Positions 47,840-58,279 of a stretch of DNA of 60,349 nucleotides are shown piece by piece; position 1 is the first letter of the stretch; each line of letters begins with the position of its first letter. A model generated the notes under the pieces. The model saw nothing but the letters and a program-made list of their open reading frames with translations, ran no database searches and was not told the origin of the DNA. Origin of the DNA: Lysinibacillus pakistanensis (GTDB lineage Bacteria > Bacillota > Bacilli > Bacillales_A > Planococcaceae); the NCBI GenBank assembly GCA_001312325.1, contig BBDJ01000033.1, positions 1-60,349 on the forward strand, given 5' to 3'. Made by a program: the position numbers and the translations under genes.

Positions 47840-47897
47840 TTAATAGAGGAAGCCCATTAACTTTAAAATAAAGTCTTGTTGAGCCTCCTCTATTAAA
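47840..47897. terminator. Terminator-like hairpin
   Basis: TAATAGAGGAAGC and GCCTCCTCTATTA form a stem with a large loop, downstream of the hydrolase at 46476-47777. Confidence 0.55.
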
Positions 47898-48016
47898 CTA
47901 CTGAAATTATGGAATGAAATATATTTACTGTATAGTCATTGATTACCAATCTAAGGTAGTTAATATTCATAATGAATATACTATTACTAAATGCAATAAA
48001 TTTTTAAAAATTAACG

Positions 48017-48781
48017 TCATAAATTCTTATTGTTATTCTTTACTGTAGCTAACAAATCCCTTATTACATCAATAACAACTTGTGGTCGATCAATATGTAT
48101 TGCATGTCCAGCATCTTCAACAATCATATGTCGTTTATTCGTTGATAAGTTAGCAAGCTCCCTCTGAAATCTAATCCAAGCAGCCATAGATTCCACTGTA
48201 TGAAAAGGCTGCAGACCGCCAGTAACGACTATCAATGGAATACTTCCAAAGGATTTAGAAGTACGAATTTGTTCTAAACTTTCTTCAACCTCATTAAGAG
48301 TGCCTTCTAAAGTAAATTGATTATAATAAGCTTCCTGAACTTCTTTTGAAAATAAAGAAGGCAATATTTTATTTTGATCCTCGTGAGTTGAGTCCAAAAG
48401 AACTACTCCAGCAACCTCCTCCGGATATGTACTAGCAAATAATCTTATATTTAATCCTCCGAATGAGTGTCCTACTAATACATATGGCGGTTGTATACCT
48501 GCTTTTACTAGTAAAATACGTAAATTCTCTACACTTTGTCTACTATGTCGAGATCTGTCATCTATATCACTTTTTCCAATACCAGCTCTATCATAAATGA
48601 ACATTTTTGAAAAACTTGATATTTCATCTTTAATCGGATTCCAGTTATCTAAAGTTACTCCATATCCTGAATCGAAAACTAATGTAGGACCTCCATGCTG
48701 CTTCCCTAATATTTCATAATATAATTCAATACCACCTATATCTAGTTTTTGTTCGACTTTGTCCTCAATAAATTCACTCAT
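48017..48781 (-). CDS. Alpha/beta hydrolase
   Basis: An intact cytoplasmic hydrolase of 254 residues. The lid-less fold has LVFDSGYG (oxyanion), VLVGHSFGGLN with the nucleophile, and VEDAGHAIHIDRP with the catalytic histidine. DSTHED may carry a substrate-side acid. It is divergent from the XRE-TPR regulator with two identical operator-like dyads in between, so it is the likely target of that regulator. Confidence 0.9.
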   Translation of the reverse strand: MSEFIEDKVEQKLDIGGIELYYEILGKQHGGPTLVFDSGYGVTLDNWNPIKDEISSFSKMFIYDRAGIGKSDIDDRSRHSRQSVENLRILLVKAGIQPPYVLVGHSFGGLNIRLFASTYPEEVAGVVLLDSTHEDQNKILPSLFSKEVQEAYYNQFTLEGTLNEVEESLEQIRTSKSFGSIPLIVVTGGLQPFHTVESMAAWIRFQRELANLSTNKRHMIVEDAGHAIHIDRPQVVIDVIRDLLATVKNNNKNL

Positions 48782-48823
48782 ATTCAATCCCTCATCTTCT
48801 CCCCTGTTTAGTTCATCTCAAAA

Positions 48824-48896
48824 AGTTCAATTTGATTGAACTCATCTTAGCATGTAATAATTTTCTTTTCAACACAAAGTTTAATATAATTGAACT
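48824..48896. promoter_or_regulatory. Two operators for the XRE-TPR regulator
   Basis: AGTTCAATTTGATTGAACT (48824-48842) and AGTTTAATATAATTGAACT (48878-48896) are inverted repeats with 7-base arms and a 5-base centre, 54 bases apart, between the two divergent genes. Confidence 0.7.
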
Positions 48897-48926
48897 AAAA
48901 TCATAGAATTACAAAGGATGTTGGAA

Positions 48927-50146
48927 ATGAATGAGTTAGGGAAACGAATAAAAAAAATTAAGAATAGAAAAAGGAATGACAATATTAGAGCTAGCTGATA
49001 ATAAAATGTCAAAAGGAATGTTAAGTATGATTGAAAATGGACGTGCAAACCCTTCTATGGAGAGCTTAAAATTCATTGCACGTCAGTTAGGCTGTGATCC
49101 TCAGTATTTGTTAGGTAACCCTACTCCTGATGAACTAAAGTCTTTACTTAAGAAATTAGAGGAAGCCTTTGATAAAAACAACGATGAACAGATAATTAAT
49201 CTAACTCAAAATATATTTGAACAACAGTTTCCTATTTCATTGGAATCTGCCAGAATATTAGATATTTCTGGAAGAGTAATAATAAAGACAGATCAAAATC
49301 GTGGAAAAAAGTTGATAGATTGGGCAATAACAATTTATGAACGATTATCTCTTTATAGCCATTGCTTGGCGGCTAAAGTATATGAAGTAGAATACCTTGC
49401 AAAAAACGGCAAGTATCATGCAGCTCTAATAATGTTACGAAGTGTTAAAAAAGAATATGAGGAAAAGGCTATAGTAATTGATTTGTTTGTTGATATAGAA
49501 GCAAATTTCGTTGAAATGGTCTTACTCTTTGGAATTGGTGAATATAAATCTGGAAAGGATAAACTAAATCAATTAATTGAAATATCAAAAAGAAAAATGG
49601 TCTTTTATAAAATGGATAATATCTTCCGAATAGCAGCGTTCCAAGCACTTCTTCATAACAATGAAAAGGACTTTTCCTATTTTATAAAAAAATCTGAACA
49701 GTTTGCTATTTTTAGTGATAATAATAGGTCCTTAGCTTTTACACTATTACTGCAATCTCATTATTATAATCAAATACCAAAAGATTATGAGCAAGCTCTT
49801 TTTTATTTAAATAAGTACGCTATCTTAATGAATGGTAATCTTGGAAATGACTTTTATTACCTTGAAAGAGGTAAAGCGTTATTAGGGAAAAAAACAGGTA
49901 GATGAAGCATTAAAAGAATTTGAGAAATTTGAGATGCCAAATACAAATAGTTACCCGCTTGAATTATGTATTCTCTACACAGCAGATGCATATAGGGCTT
50001 ATTGTCTTTTACAGCTAGGAAAGGTAGAAGAAGCACTTATTTTTGCAAAGAGGGCAGCTGATAATATAGATTCGCTACCCGAAACACCTTATCACAATTA
50101 CATTAAAAACACCTTAGAGTTAGTAAATAAAAATTTGCCAAAATAA
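48927..50146 (+). CDS. XRE-family regulator with TPR-like domain, two frameshifts
   Basis: About 405 residues. The N-terminal HTH (ELADNKMSKGMLSMIENGRANPSMESLKFIARQLG) is followed by helical repeats resembling the TPR domains of RRNPP-type quorum regulators such as PlcR or NprR. Slips in the A-run near 48955 and near 49893. ATG at 48927 is preceded by AAAGGATG. No small pheromone-like ORF with a signal peptide is seen next to it, so a signalling peptide is not evident. Confidence 0.82.
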
Positions 50147-50207
50147 AAACCATAAAATGCGAGTTTAGGCTCTTGTTTTAAAACTACTTTATTTGTTATC
50201 AATTAAA

Positions 50208-50270
50208 AGGAAAAGGTTCTTTTGATACACATTTCGGAGTACCGAATGCCAACAAAAGAACCTTAAATTA
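50208..50270. terminator. Terminator after the XRE gene
   Basis: AAGGTTCTTTTG and CAAAAGAACCTT form a stem with T- and A-rich flanks. Confidence 0.7.
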
Positions 50271-50284
50271 TATTGTTTTTTTAA

Positions 50285-50293
50285 TAAAGTTAT
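50285..50293. repeat. Target-site duplication, left
   Basis: TAAAGTTAT immediately left of the IS inverted repeat, identical to 51698-51706. Confidence 0.8.
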
Positions 50294-51697
50294 CACTACC
50301 GTCGCATTAATTTTAACTGAATTTTCTGTTTTTCATTTCTGCCTTTTAATAATAAAAATGAAGACACTTAAGCTGAGGTAGTAATCATCCATTTTTTTAC
50401 TATATCCTTTGGCAGGCGACAGAAATGTGAAAACCTTTATGGAATCGCTTTTCCTTCGATTTTTTGAATCCAAATATGTGCGAGTTTCCATGGGGAAGCT
50501 TTTAACCATCGACTAATTTGTAAATACGTTCGGTTGCTATTCGTATTCAGCTGAGCTATCACATTTAAGCAGTAGACAATCATGGCGATGTACACTTGGT
50601 TATGCACAGCTTGCTCGCTTTGCCCATAAAATTTCTTGATGTTCAAGTGCTGCTTCATCCATTTGAAAAATAACTCAATTGCCCAGCGCGATTTATACAA
50701 CTCCGCAATTTCGTCAGCGCTTATATCAAAACGATTGGTAATGAGATGCAGCTCCTTACCTTTCGTATCCAACACTTTGATAAGACGGAACAGATTTTCA
50801 GCACGATTTTGCGTCGTGCCAATCACAATCATTTCATCGGATGACACTATAGAATCTGTAGGCAGCTCAAATGGCTCAAGTACACGTATCACCGCATTTT
50901 TACGCAGACGTGAAACAAAGAAAAATCCGTCATCTGTCATGCAATCGAAGCGCTCATAATCTAAGTAACCACGGTCAAAGACGTACATGCATTCTTTTTC
51001 ATCGACCAGCACTTCTAGCTGACCACGATCATGTTCTTTCGCATTTGTCAGTACAGCTTTATCTGGGTAAGAATAGCCGTTTTCTAAGTAGACAAGGCGT
51101 AAATGCAGCTTCACACCAGATTTTGTTTTGCGGAATTCAGCCCACTGATGATTATTTAGATTCAGTGGTAACGTGCTAGAATCAATTATTTTCAGTGGTG
51201 TCGTTGTTTTTCGGCGTTGCTCAAAATTTGATTTCGTATGAATTTGTGCGACTAAGTTTAGAAAAATCTGTTGAAAAAACTCAGTTGGCACTTGGTTTAA
51301 CCGACGTCCTAGCTGTGAAAAGCTGATGGATGCTAAATTCGTTGCTTTTTGTAAGTCGTCTGAAAATAACGTGTCACTGAGGGCACGTAGGCTTTCCGTT
51401 TCATTTAGCTGTGCAAACAGTAATAATCTCAAGAATGAAGTGATGTAAAGCTTCTTTGTATAGTAATTTAATTGATAGGATTCAATTAATTTCTCCATTT
51501 GTGTGGTAGAAATCGGTAAAACCCATTGTTCAAATGATGTTTTTCGTGTAAACTTGTCCATGTGTATGTCCTTTATTTTGGATTTGGATGGTTTACTACC
51601 GCCCAACCATTATAAAGGATTTTTTTTATGTCAGGATTGAATTACAGAAAATTCAGACTTAATGGAAACGTTGAATTATTTTAATGCGACGCTAGTG
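50294..51697 (-). mobile_element. IS4-family insertion sequence, complete
   Basis: 1404 bases bounded by CACTACCGTCGCATTAA on the left and its complement CACTAGCGTCGCATTAA on the right (16 of 17 match), flanked by a perfect 9-base target duplication TAAAGTTAT. It holds one intact transposase gene. The intact flanking duplication points to a recent insertion. Confidence 0.9.
50437..51558 (-). CDS. IS4-family transposase
   Basis: Intact. The DDE residues are visible: first aspartate in PLKIIDSSTLPL, second in MYVFDRGYLDYERFD, and glutamate in the IS4 YREK-like motif YKSRWAIELFFKWMKQHL. The frame is open from 51606, but MDKFTRKTSFEQWVLP at 51558 is a better start. C-terminus is WIQKIEGKAIP. It lies on the minus strand of the element and is one of few long genes in this part with no frame error. 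Confidence 0.93.
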   Translation of the reverse strand, partial: DKFTRKTSFEQWVLPISTTQMEKLIESYQLNYYTKKLYITSFLRLLLFAQLNETESLRALSDTLFSDDLQKATNLASISFSQLGRRLNQVPTEFFQQIFLNLVAQIHTKSNFEQRRKTTTPLKIIDSSTLPLNLNNHQWAEFRKTKSGVKLHLRLVYLENGYSYPDKAVLTNAKEHDRGQLEVLVDEKECMYVFDRGYLDYERFDCMTDDGFFFVSRLRKNAVIRVLEPFELPTDSIVSSDEMIVIGTTQNRAENLFRLIKVLDTKGKELHLITNRFDISADEIAELYKSRWAIELFFKWMKQHLNIKKFYGQSEQAVHNQVYIAMIVYCLNVIAQLNTNSNRTYLQISRWLKASPWKLAHIWIQKIEGKAIP

Positions 51698-51706
51698 TAA
51701 AGTTAT
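51698..51706. repeat. Target-site duplication, right
   Basis: TAAAGTTAT, identical to the copy at 50285-50293. Confidence 0.8.
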
Positions 51707-51816
51707 ATTTAAATTCACTCTAAATTCTTGATTTCACTACATGTTTCAAAAAAAAATTGCCTTGGTTGCTTTGAAACTAGTATTAGATTAAAATCTTTAG
51801 TGTCCTATAACTCATC

Positions 51817-53081
51817 TCAAGCTCTTCTAGACCAAATAACCACTGGAATAAGTACTAAGGATAAAAGCCCTCCTGCTAAAGATAGTATTGCATAACTTGC
51901 ATTTGCTACTACCATTCCTGAAAGAGCACCACCTGAAGCTCCTGCAAGTGCCACTAAAACATCCATTTTCCCCTGCGTTTTTGCACGAGTGGAAGGCTCT
52001 GTTGAATCTACTATTTGTGCAGTACCACTAATTAAGCCAAAGTTCCAGCCCAATCCTAGTAAAGAAAGTGCAATGATTAATAACGCCATCGAATCACTTG
52101 GTGCGAATGCTGCTAATAAACCTGCCAATAACAAAGTAATGCCTGAAGCAATACTCATGCTGTGCGCCCTATTTTATCAACAAGAATTCCTGTTACAAGA
52201 GAAGGAAGATACATGGAGCCTACATGAAATCCGATAACAATGCCTACTTCCGTCAGACCATGTCCATGATGCTTCATATGTACTGGTGTCATCGTCATAA
52301 TTGCAACCATGACAATCTGAGTAAGTACCATAACTGTTGCACCGACTGCTAGACCTCTTTTATTGTTTGTGGGATGGATAGATTGCGTATTAGTTTCAGA
52401 TGCAGACTTTTGTTTATATGCTTCAATCCTTTTCGCAATTTCTAACGGATCAGGACGCAACATAATAAATAGGACAAAACCCGCTATGATAAATGCTGTT
52501 GCTGATAAGATAAATGGACCTGCTAGCGATGGAACACCAATGGATACAGCAAATTTACCCATAATTTCTACTAAATTTGGACCAGCGACAGCCCCAAATG
52601 TAGTCATCACCATGGTTGTGCTAATAGCCTTTGCTCGTTGTTTATTAGTTGCTAAATCAGTTCCAGCATAGCGAGCTTGTAAATTAGTTGCGGTTCCTGC
52701 TCCATAGATTAAAAGGGAAGCAAATAATAAAATAACGCTATTCATCATGGCAGCCATCACGACACCTATAGCACCTAGACCTCCTACAATAAACCCTGCT
52801 GATAAGCCTGTACGACGCCCATAACGCTGTGATACTCTTCCTACAATGAAAGCAGCACCTGCTGACCCTAACGTAAATAAAGCGGAAGGTACTCCTGCAT
52901 AAGCATCCGTTCCCAGCATTTGTTGAGCTAAAAGAGCCCCTACCGTAATACCTGCAGCTAGTCCTGCTCCACCGAATATTTGAGATAGACTAACAACCAT
53001 CAACACACGCCTATACAGACTTTGTAGCTTTTCGGGTGATTCTATATACTGTTCAACAGAATCTTGTGATTGATTAAACAC
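51817..53081 (-). CDS. MFS transporter, one frameshift
   Basis: About 420 residues in 12 helices. Motif A is GRVSQRYGRRTG; a second motif-A-like loop is DKIG. The N-terminal 30 residues are cytoplasmic. I chose the GTG at 53081 with AGTAGG upstream. The two ORFs overlap at 52155; a missing base in the GGG run at about 52168-52170 would restore one frame. It is likely a drug or metabolite exporter. Confidence 0.85.
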
Positions 53082-53156
53082 TTCACAACACCTACTTTCT
53101 ATTATTCTCAATTGTTAAAACGGAATCATTTTGTCAGCCCATTCGATTTCAACTAG

Positions 53157-53294
53157 TTATCTCGACTTTAAGCATGTTCCACAAGCCAATTCTCCAAATT
53201 TATTCATTAGCACTTTCACATTAAAACTTGGATGTTCAATTTTTTTACATTCTACAGCTTCTCCTATAAAAATATTTTTACTTTTTTTATTCAT
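53157..53294 (-). CDS. Small cysteine-containing protein
   Basis: 45 residues from the ATG, possibly with CECY just upstream if a GTG at about 53306 is used. It has Cys16 and CGTC near the end, suggesting a metal site. It lies between an MFS gene and the ArsR-rhodanese gene. No family recognised; the ribosome site is weak. Confidence 0.45.
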   Translation of the reverse strand: MNKKSKNIFIGEAVECKKIEHPSFNVKVLMNKFGELACGTCLKSR

Positions 53295-53355
53295 GTAGCA
53301 TTCGCACACCTTCTCTTGTTCTTATGTCTCTATAATAAAACCTAATTTCATATGA

Positions 53356-54007
53356 TTATTTTGCTAATTGCTGCCATTTTCTAAAGCCCTCTTCTAATCG
53401 AAAAGCATTTATTCCACTTGCCTTCAGAATTTTTACCGCTTCGGCAGACATTAAACAATAAGGTCCTCTACAATAAGCAACAACATCACAATTGGTTGGT
53501 AACGATGCTAGGTGCGCTTCTAATTCCGCAATAGGAATCGAAACCGCTCCTGGAATATGGGCTTTTTCATATTCCTCCTTAGGTCTTACATCAAGTAACA
53601 ATACCTCCCCTTTATCCATACGGCTAGCAAGATCTGTTAGGGTGATTCCATCTAATCCAAGTTGATTATTTAAAAACTCTTCCCTTATTTGTTGAACCTG
53701 GCTAAGTTGTTTTTCCGATAATGCATGGAATGTGGTTAAAAAATCGGCTATGATTTCATTGGCTAGTTCATAAAAAAACAAAATTTCCTTCTTTTTCAAA
53801 TATGACTAGTCTTGCATTAAATAGTACTTTCAAATGCTGTGATACATTGGCTACTGACATATCCGTATTTTTGGCTAATGCCTCCACAGATTTAGGGCCT
53901 TGAGATAAAATATCAAGAATTTCTAATCGTTTTGGACTTGATAAGCATTTCCCTATCCTTGCAAATTCTTGATATAATAAGTCCTTTAAATTTCGTTCGT
54001 CCACCAT
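53356..54007 (-). CDS. ArsR-type regulator with C-terminal rhodanese domain, one frameshift
   Basis: About 217 residues. N-terminal ArsR HTH: LSSPKRLEILDILSQGPKSVEALAKNTDMSVANVSQHLKVLFNARLV. The C-terminal rhodanese has DVRPKEEYEKAHIPGAVSIPI and the catalytic loop AYCRGPYC with Cys in CRGPYC. The slip is in an A-run near 53775. Such fusions sense sulfur or redox stress, probably via the rhodanese cysteine; that is inference. A 14-base-arm dyad lies just upstream of the gene. Confidence 0.88.
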
Positions 54008-54022
54008 ACAAACAAACCACCC

Positions 54023-54056
54023 TTCAACTATTCAATTAATTTATTGAATAGTTGAA
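54023..54056. promoter_or_regulatory. Operator of the ArsR-rhodanese gene
   Basis: TTCAACTATTCAAT and ATTGAATAGTTGAA are perfectly complementary over 14 bases with a 6-base centre, starting 16 bases upstream of the gene start. It fits autorepression. Confidence 0.75.
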
Positions 54057-54257
54057 TTTTAAGCTTAACACAACCTTTTGTCAAACAAGGAAGAGGTTCA
54101 GTTGACTTAAATTAATAAATGAAAGGAACAATTATTAAACATATTTTCAGAAAATTATGGGAGGATATAAAAACAGTGAACTCTGTATTTTTTTATCTTT
54201 CATTGACTTTATAATGAAATAGAGTGCGCACTACTAAAAAGTGGAAGGTTGAAAAAT

Positions 54258-55026
54258 ATGAAAACAAGTCAACAATTAGTGATAAGTAATTTAGAGGAAA
54301 AACTAAAGCTATTTACTCATGCAGTTTCTGGAGAATTGATAAAGGAAGCTAACTATGTAATAGCCAACACAGAGATTCCTACTGATACATTTAATATGTT
54401 ATTGGCAAAATCCCCTACGGTTCGCAACGAAAACCATATGAAACAAGCAATCAATCATTTTATTGTAAAAAAAGCTTCCTTTTAGTACGTGGGTGGATGC
54501 TCATAATCTAAGCAATGACTGGCTACAATTGATAAAGGAACATAATTTAAAGGAAGCTGAACGAAATATTATGATGAAGCTTGACCATACACTTCATACT
54601 GGTCAACGAATTTCCAATCATCTTAACATTACACAAGTAAGCAATAAGGAAGGGCTTCTTCAATATAAAGAGGTTTTTCTAAGTTTATTTGAAGGCTCAC
54701 CGGAAAGAGATGCGCTGGAAATTTATTTTCGTGAATTCTCACAGGAAAAATTAGGATCAAATGCTCGGATGTATATTGGTTGTATAATGGAAATGCCTGT
54801 AGCTACGGGTTTATTAATCGAAGATAACAATAGCTACGGTATTTATGATGTGATGACAAAAGAAACGTTTAGAGGCAAGGGCTATGGCAGTGAGATGTTT
54901 CAATTTCTACTCAATCAAACAATCGATAAACAAAAGCCAGTAGTCTTACAGGCATCAGAAGATGGAAAAAATATTTATAAACGCTTCGGATTTAAAGAAG
55001 TTGGAGAAATGATTGTCTTTGAATAA
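54258..55026 (+). CDS. GNAT-family N-acetyltransferase, one frameshift
   Basis: About 255 residues. The N-terminal 110 residues are a helical extension; the GNAT domain carries YDVMTKETFRGKGYGSEMFQF (acetyl-CoA loop) and IYKRFGFKEVGEM. The slip is in an A-run near 54472. ATG at 54258 with GGAAGG upstream. Confidence 0.85.
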
Positions 55027-55058
55027 GGGTTAAGTAGGCTCTCTTTGCCTATAAAATA

Positions 55059-55093
55059 GAGTCCATTTTGACACAAACTCAAAATGGACTCTT
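55059..55093. terminator. Bidirectional terminator
   Basis: AGAGTCCATTTTGA and TCAAAATGGACTCT form a 14-base stem between convergent genes. Confidence 0.85.
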
Positions 55094-56293
55094 ACTATTC
55101 TTCACTATTGTACCTGCATTACAACATTTTTTTTCCTTGAATAGAGTAAAAAAAGAAATCGTTAGACTCAAGCTTATAATCCCAAAAACAAGCCCCATCC
55201 CACTTAGTCCAATTAAATCAAGCATCATACCTGTTGATAACAGGACAATCTGAAAGATTACAGAATCAATCATATTGCGGAAGGAGAAAAATCGACCGTG
55301 GAAATCTTTAGGCACTTGCTTTTGAAAAATGACCATAGTAGTTGGGAAAAAGCATCCTACTGAAAATCCAAAAATGCCAAATGTCAGGAGTGCAAAGAAT
55401 TCTATATCAGCTAATAAAAGCATGAGCTCCATTGAACCAATAATAAATGCTAAAGTGAAGAGCAAGGTCCCTATTTTCACTCGTTCTGCTATCATTTTCA
55501 AGCCAGCTGCTCCCAGCATGAAACCGATGCTTCAACTGTATATAATAATCCTGAGATAGTCGTTGACTGATGAATTTCGGAAATCTTCATAATGACTAAA
55601 TTAAAGGAGCCTAAAAATAACGTTGGAATAAGCATTAGGACAAGAGTCATCAAGACGATAGGATGCTCCTTTACCATTGGTAGAACCTCTTTGAAGTTAC
55701 CCTTTTCCTTATTCATTAAAGATGGATTTTCGGTTTCATCTAACTGTAGGAAACTCGTAATAATAAACATAATAATATAGACAATAAATGAAATAATATA
55801 TAACCATTTCAGCTCAAAGAAGCTTAACATAAATCCTGCTGCAGCAGTACCAATAATTCTCGAAATTGTCCGAGCATTCATTTGCCATGCATTTAAGGCC
55901 ATTAAATCTTTATCCTTAACAATCATCGGAATAATTGATTGGAGGGCAGGCATATAAAAGGCTGCCGCAATTTGCAAGGTAATTAAAAAAAAGAATCATC
56001 CAAATTACAGAATTTGTGTAGAGTGCTATAAACATAAAAAGGACACTAATAATTCGAGCAACACTTGCCTGCTGTACAACGGTTTTCTTCCTCGATCGAT
56101 CAATAATGCGTCCAGCCAATGGACCAACTACTAAACCTGCTAATATACCACAAGAAATAATTAAAGATTTGTGAAAATCAGAAGGTACAACCTCTTGCAT
56201 AAACGCGAGATTTCCAATGATGCCTGCCCACAGGCCAAGACCTACGACAAATTCACCTAGTAAAATAATCCATACATTCCGATTGCGCCACAT
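55079..56293 (-). CDS. MFS transporter, two or three frameshifts
   Basis: About 405 residues, 12 helices. N-terminus NVWIILLGEFVVGLGLWAGIIGN; motif A is GRIIDRSRKKTV. ATG at 56293 has GGGGAG upstream. Slips near 55990 (A-run) and 55510. The last residues near 55130 may also be shifted. It resembles macrolide-efflux-like MFS proteins, but the substrate is unknown. Confidence 0.85.
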
Positions 56294-56485
56294 GCTGTAT
56301 CTCCCCTGTTGTTCTATATTCGATTCAATTAATATCACTCATCTTAACAAAATGAAAATAGTTCGTATATAGAAATATATAAATTTTTAAATATTTTAAT
56401 GCTAAAAAACGGCGCACGTAATGGATCTAGCCTCATGTAAACTAAATGTAAGCTGAATAAAACGAGAATAAAAGAAAAATAGTAA

Positions 56486-56518
56486 AAGGAATCGAGAATG
56501 ATTGCTCGATTCCTTTAA
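56486..56518. terminator. Terminator of the mntABCD-type operon
   Basis: GGAATCGAG and CTCGATTCC form a stem with A- and T-rich flanks, just past the last permease gene. Confidence 0.75.
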
Positions 56519-56528
56519 TATGATCCTT

Positions 56529-57395
56529 TTATACTTCTAATTTACTTACAAGCGCTTTTCTACGTTGATCGATGATTTTTTTGACTGATTAATGTTATCA
56601 CAAATAGAACACCTACAATAGTCGCCATCATCCCTGCAATGGACGTATCCCAAAACTTTGCCAAATAATAGCCTATAACTGCTGCGGCAGCACCAAAAGC
56701 CATGCTATATAAAAACATTTGCTTAATTGATTTACTTATTAAATAGGAAGTAGCTGCAGGTCCAATTAGCATAGCAACAACTAAAATAGCACCAACACTA
56801 TCAAAGGCAGCTACCGTTGTAAAGGAGATTGATGTCATAAACCATAATGCAGAAACAGTACGGGAACACCAATGGAGGCAGCATATACAGGGTCAAAGGT
56901 AGTGAGCTTCATTTCCTTAAAGAATAATAGAAGGAACCCTATGTTAATGAGGAGCACAAGCAATAGCATCCATACAGCCTTTGGCAATGTGATGGAAAGA
57001 AATGTCCATCTATCCCAAGGAACAAAAGCTATTTCTCCCATTAATACGTGCTCCACATCTAAATGGACATTACCCGCAAATAAAGTAATGAGGAGCACAC
57101 CGGCTGCAAACAAGGACGTAAAGACCACACCAATGGCTGCGTCCTCCTGTATACCTGAAGAATGTAGCAATTGCACTAGGTAGGCTGTTAAAATCCCTGC
57201 AACCGCTGCGCCGACTAGCATCCAAAAACCATTTAATGTTTGGGTAATAATATACGCCATTACAATACCAAACAATACGGTATGGCTAATCGCATCAGCA
57301 ATCATTGACATTCTACGCAAGATTAGAAAAACCCCTGCAATTCCACAGGTAATACCAACTAAAATGCCAGTTAAAACAACCCAAAATTCTATCAT
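56529..57395 (-). CDS. Metal ABC transporter permease (MntD-like), two frameshifts
   Basis: About 288 residues with eight or nine helices of the ABC-3 family: GIAGVFLILRRMSMIADAISHTVLFG near the start, and TTVAAFDSVGAILVVAMLIGPAATSYL near the end. Slips near 56850 and 56580; the corrected C-terminus is IDQRRKALVSKLEV. The start overlaps the stop of the preceding permease by four bases. Confidence 0.87.
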
Positions 57396-58267
57396 CCTAG
57401 CTCACCTTGCTTTCGAAACTGCATTTTTCTACGATATTTACTAATTTGACCAGATGGACTTATGAAATAAGAAAGAAAAAATATAGCAGCCGCTACTAAT
57501 ACAATAATTGGTCCAGTTGATAAGCCGGTGCGCATAGCACTAATAAAGGTTCCCGTAATGCCTGATACCCCACCAATAATGGCACTTAGCATAAGCATAG
57601 AACTCAATTTTTTCGTCCATAATTTTGCACTTGCAGCAGGAATAATTAATAATGCTGACATGAGTATAACACCTACTGCCTGTATACCTGTTACGATCGT
57701 CATAACAATTAAAACGGTAAGTGTTGCCTTTAATGCTTCAATAGGTAAACCAATTCCTTTAGCATACACTGGATCAAAGATTAGTAGCTTCCACTCTTTA
57801 TAGAGTAGGAGGCTGACTAAAATAATAATTGTAGCACTAATAAAAAAGCCACATTAAATCTGCCTTTGTCATTGTTGCTGCCTTACCAAAAATAAAATTG
57901 TTCAGCCCACTTTGATTACCTAAAGGGCTGCGATTAACTACCGTTAAAAAGACAACGCCAATACCAAAAAAAATACAGTTAATACTAAGCCTATTGCTGC
58001 ATCTGCCTTCAATTTTGAAAAAGAAACAATCCACTGTATACAATACACGGACAAAGCAGATGTGATTCCTGCACCAAGCATTAAGATTGGTAATTCCTTT
58101 TGTCCAGTTAACAAAAATGCGAGTGCAATCCCTGGTAGAGCTGCATGTGCCGCAGCATCGCCAACTAAGCTTTGTTTTTGTAAGAAGGAAAAAGTGCCCG
58201 TTATACCAGCTGCTATCCCGAGTAGCATGGTTCCACAAAGTACCCACAATAAGTTACCACTTAACAT
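57392..58267 (-). CDS. Metal ABC transporter permease (MntC-like), two frameshifts
   Basis: About 290 residues. N-terminus GIAAGITGTFSFLQKQSLVGDAAAHAALPG; core VMTIVTGIQAVGVILMSALLIIPAASAKLWTKKL. Slips near 57965 and 57845 in A-runs. It is coupled to the next permease by ATGA. Two different permeases in tandem are typical of mntABCD. Confidence 0.87.
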
Positions 58268-58279
58268 ATTGTCCCCTCC

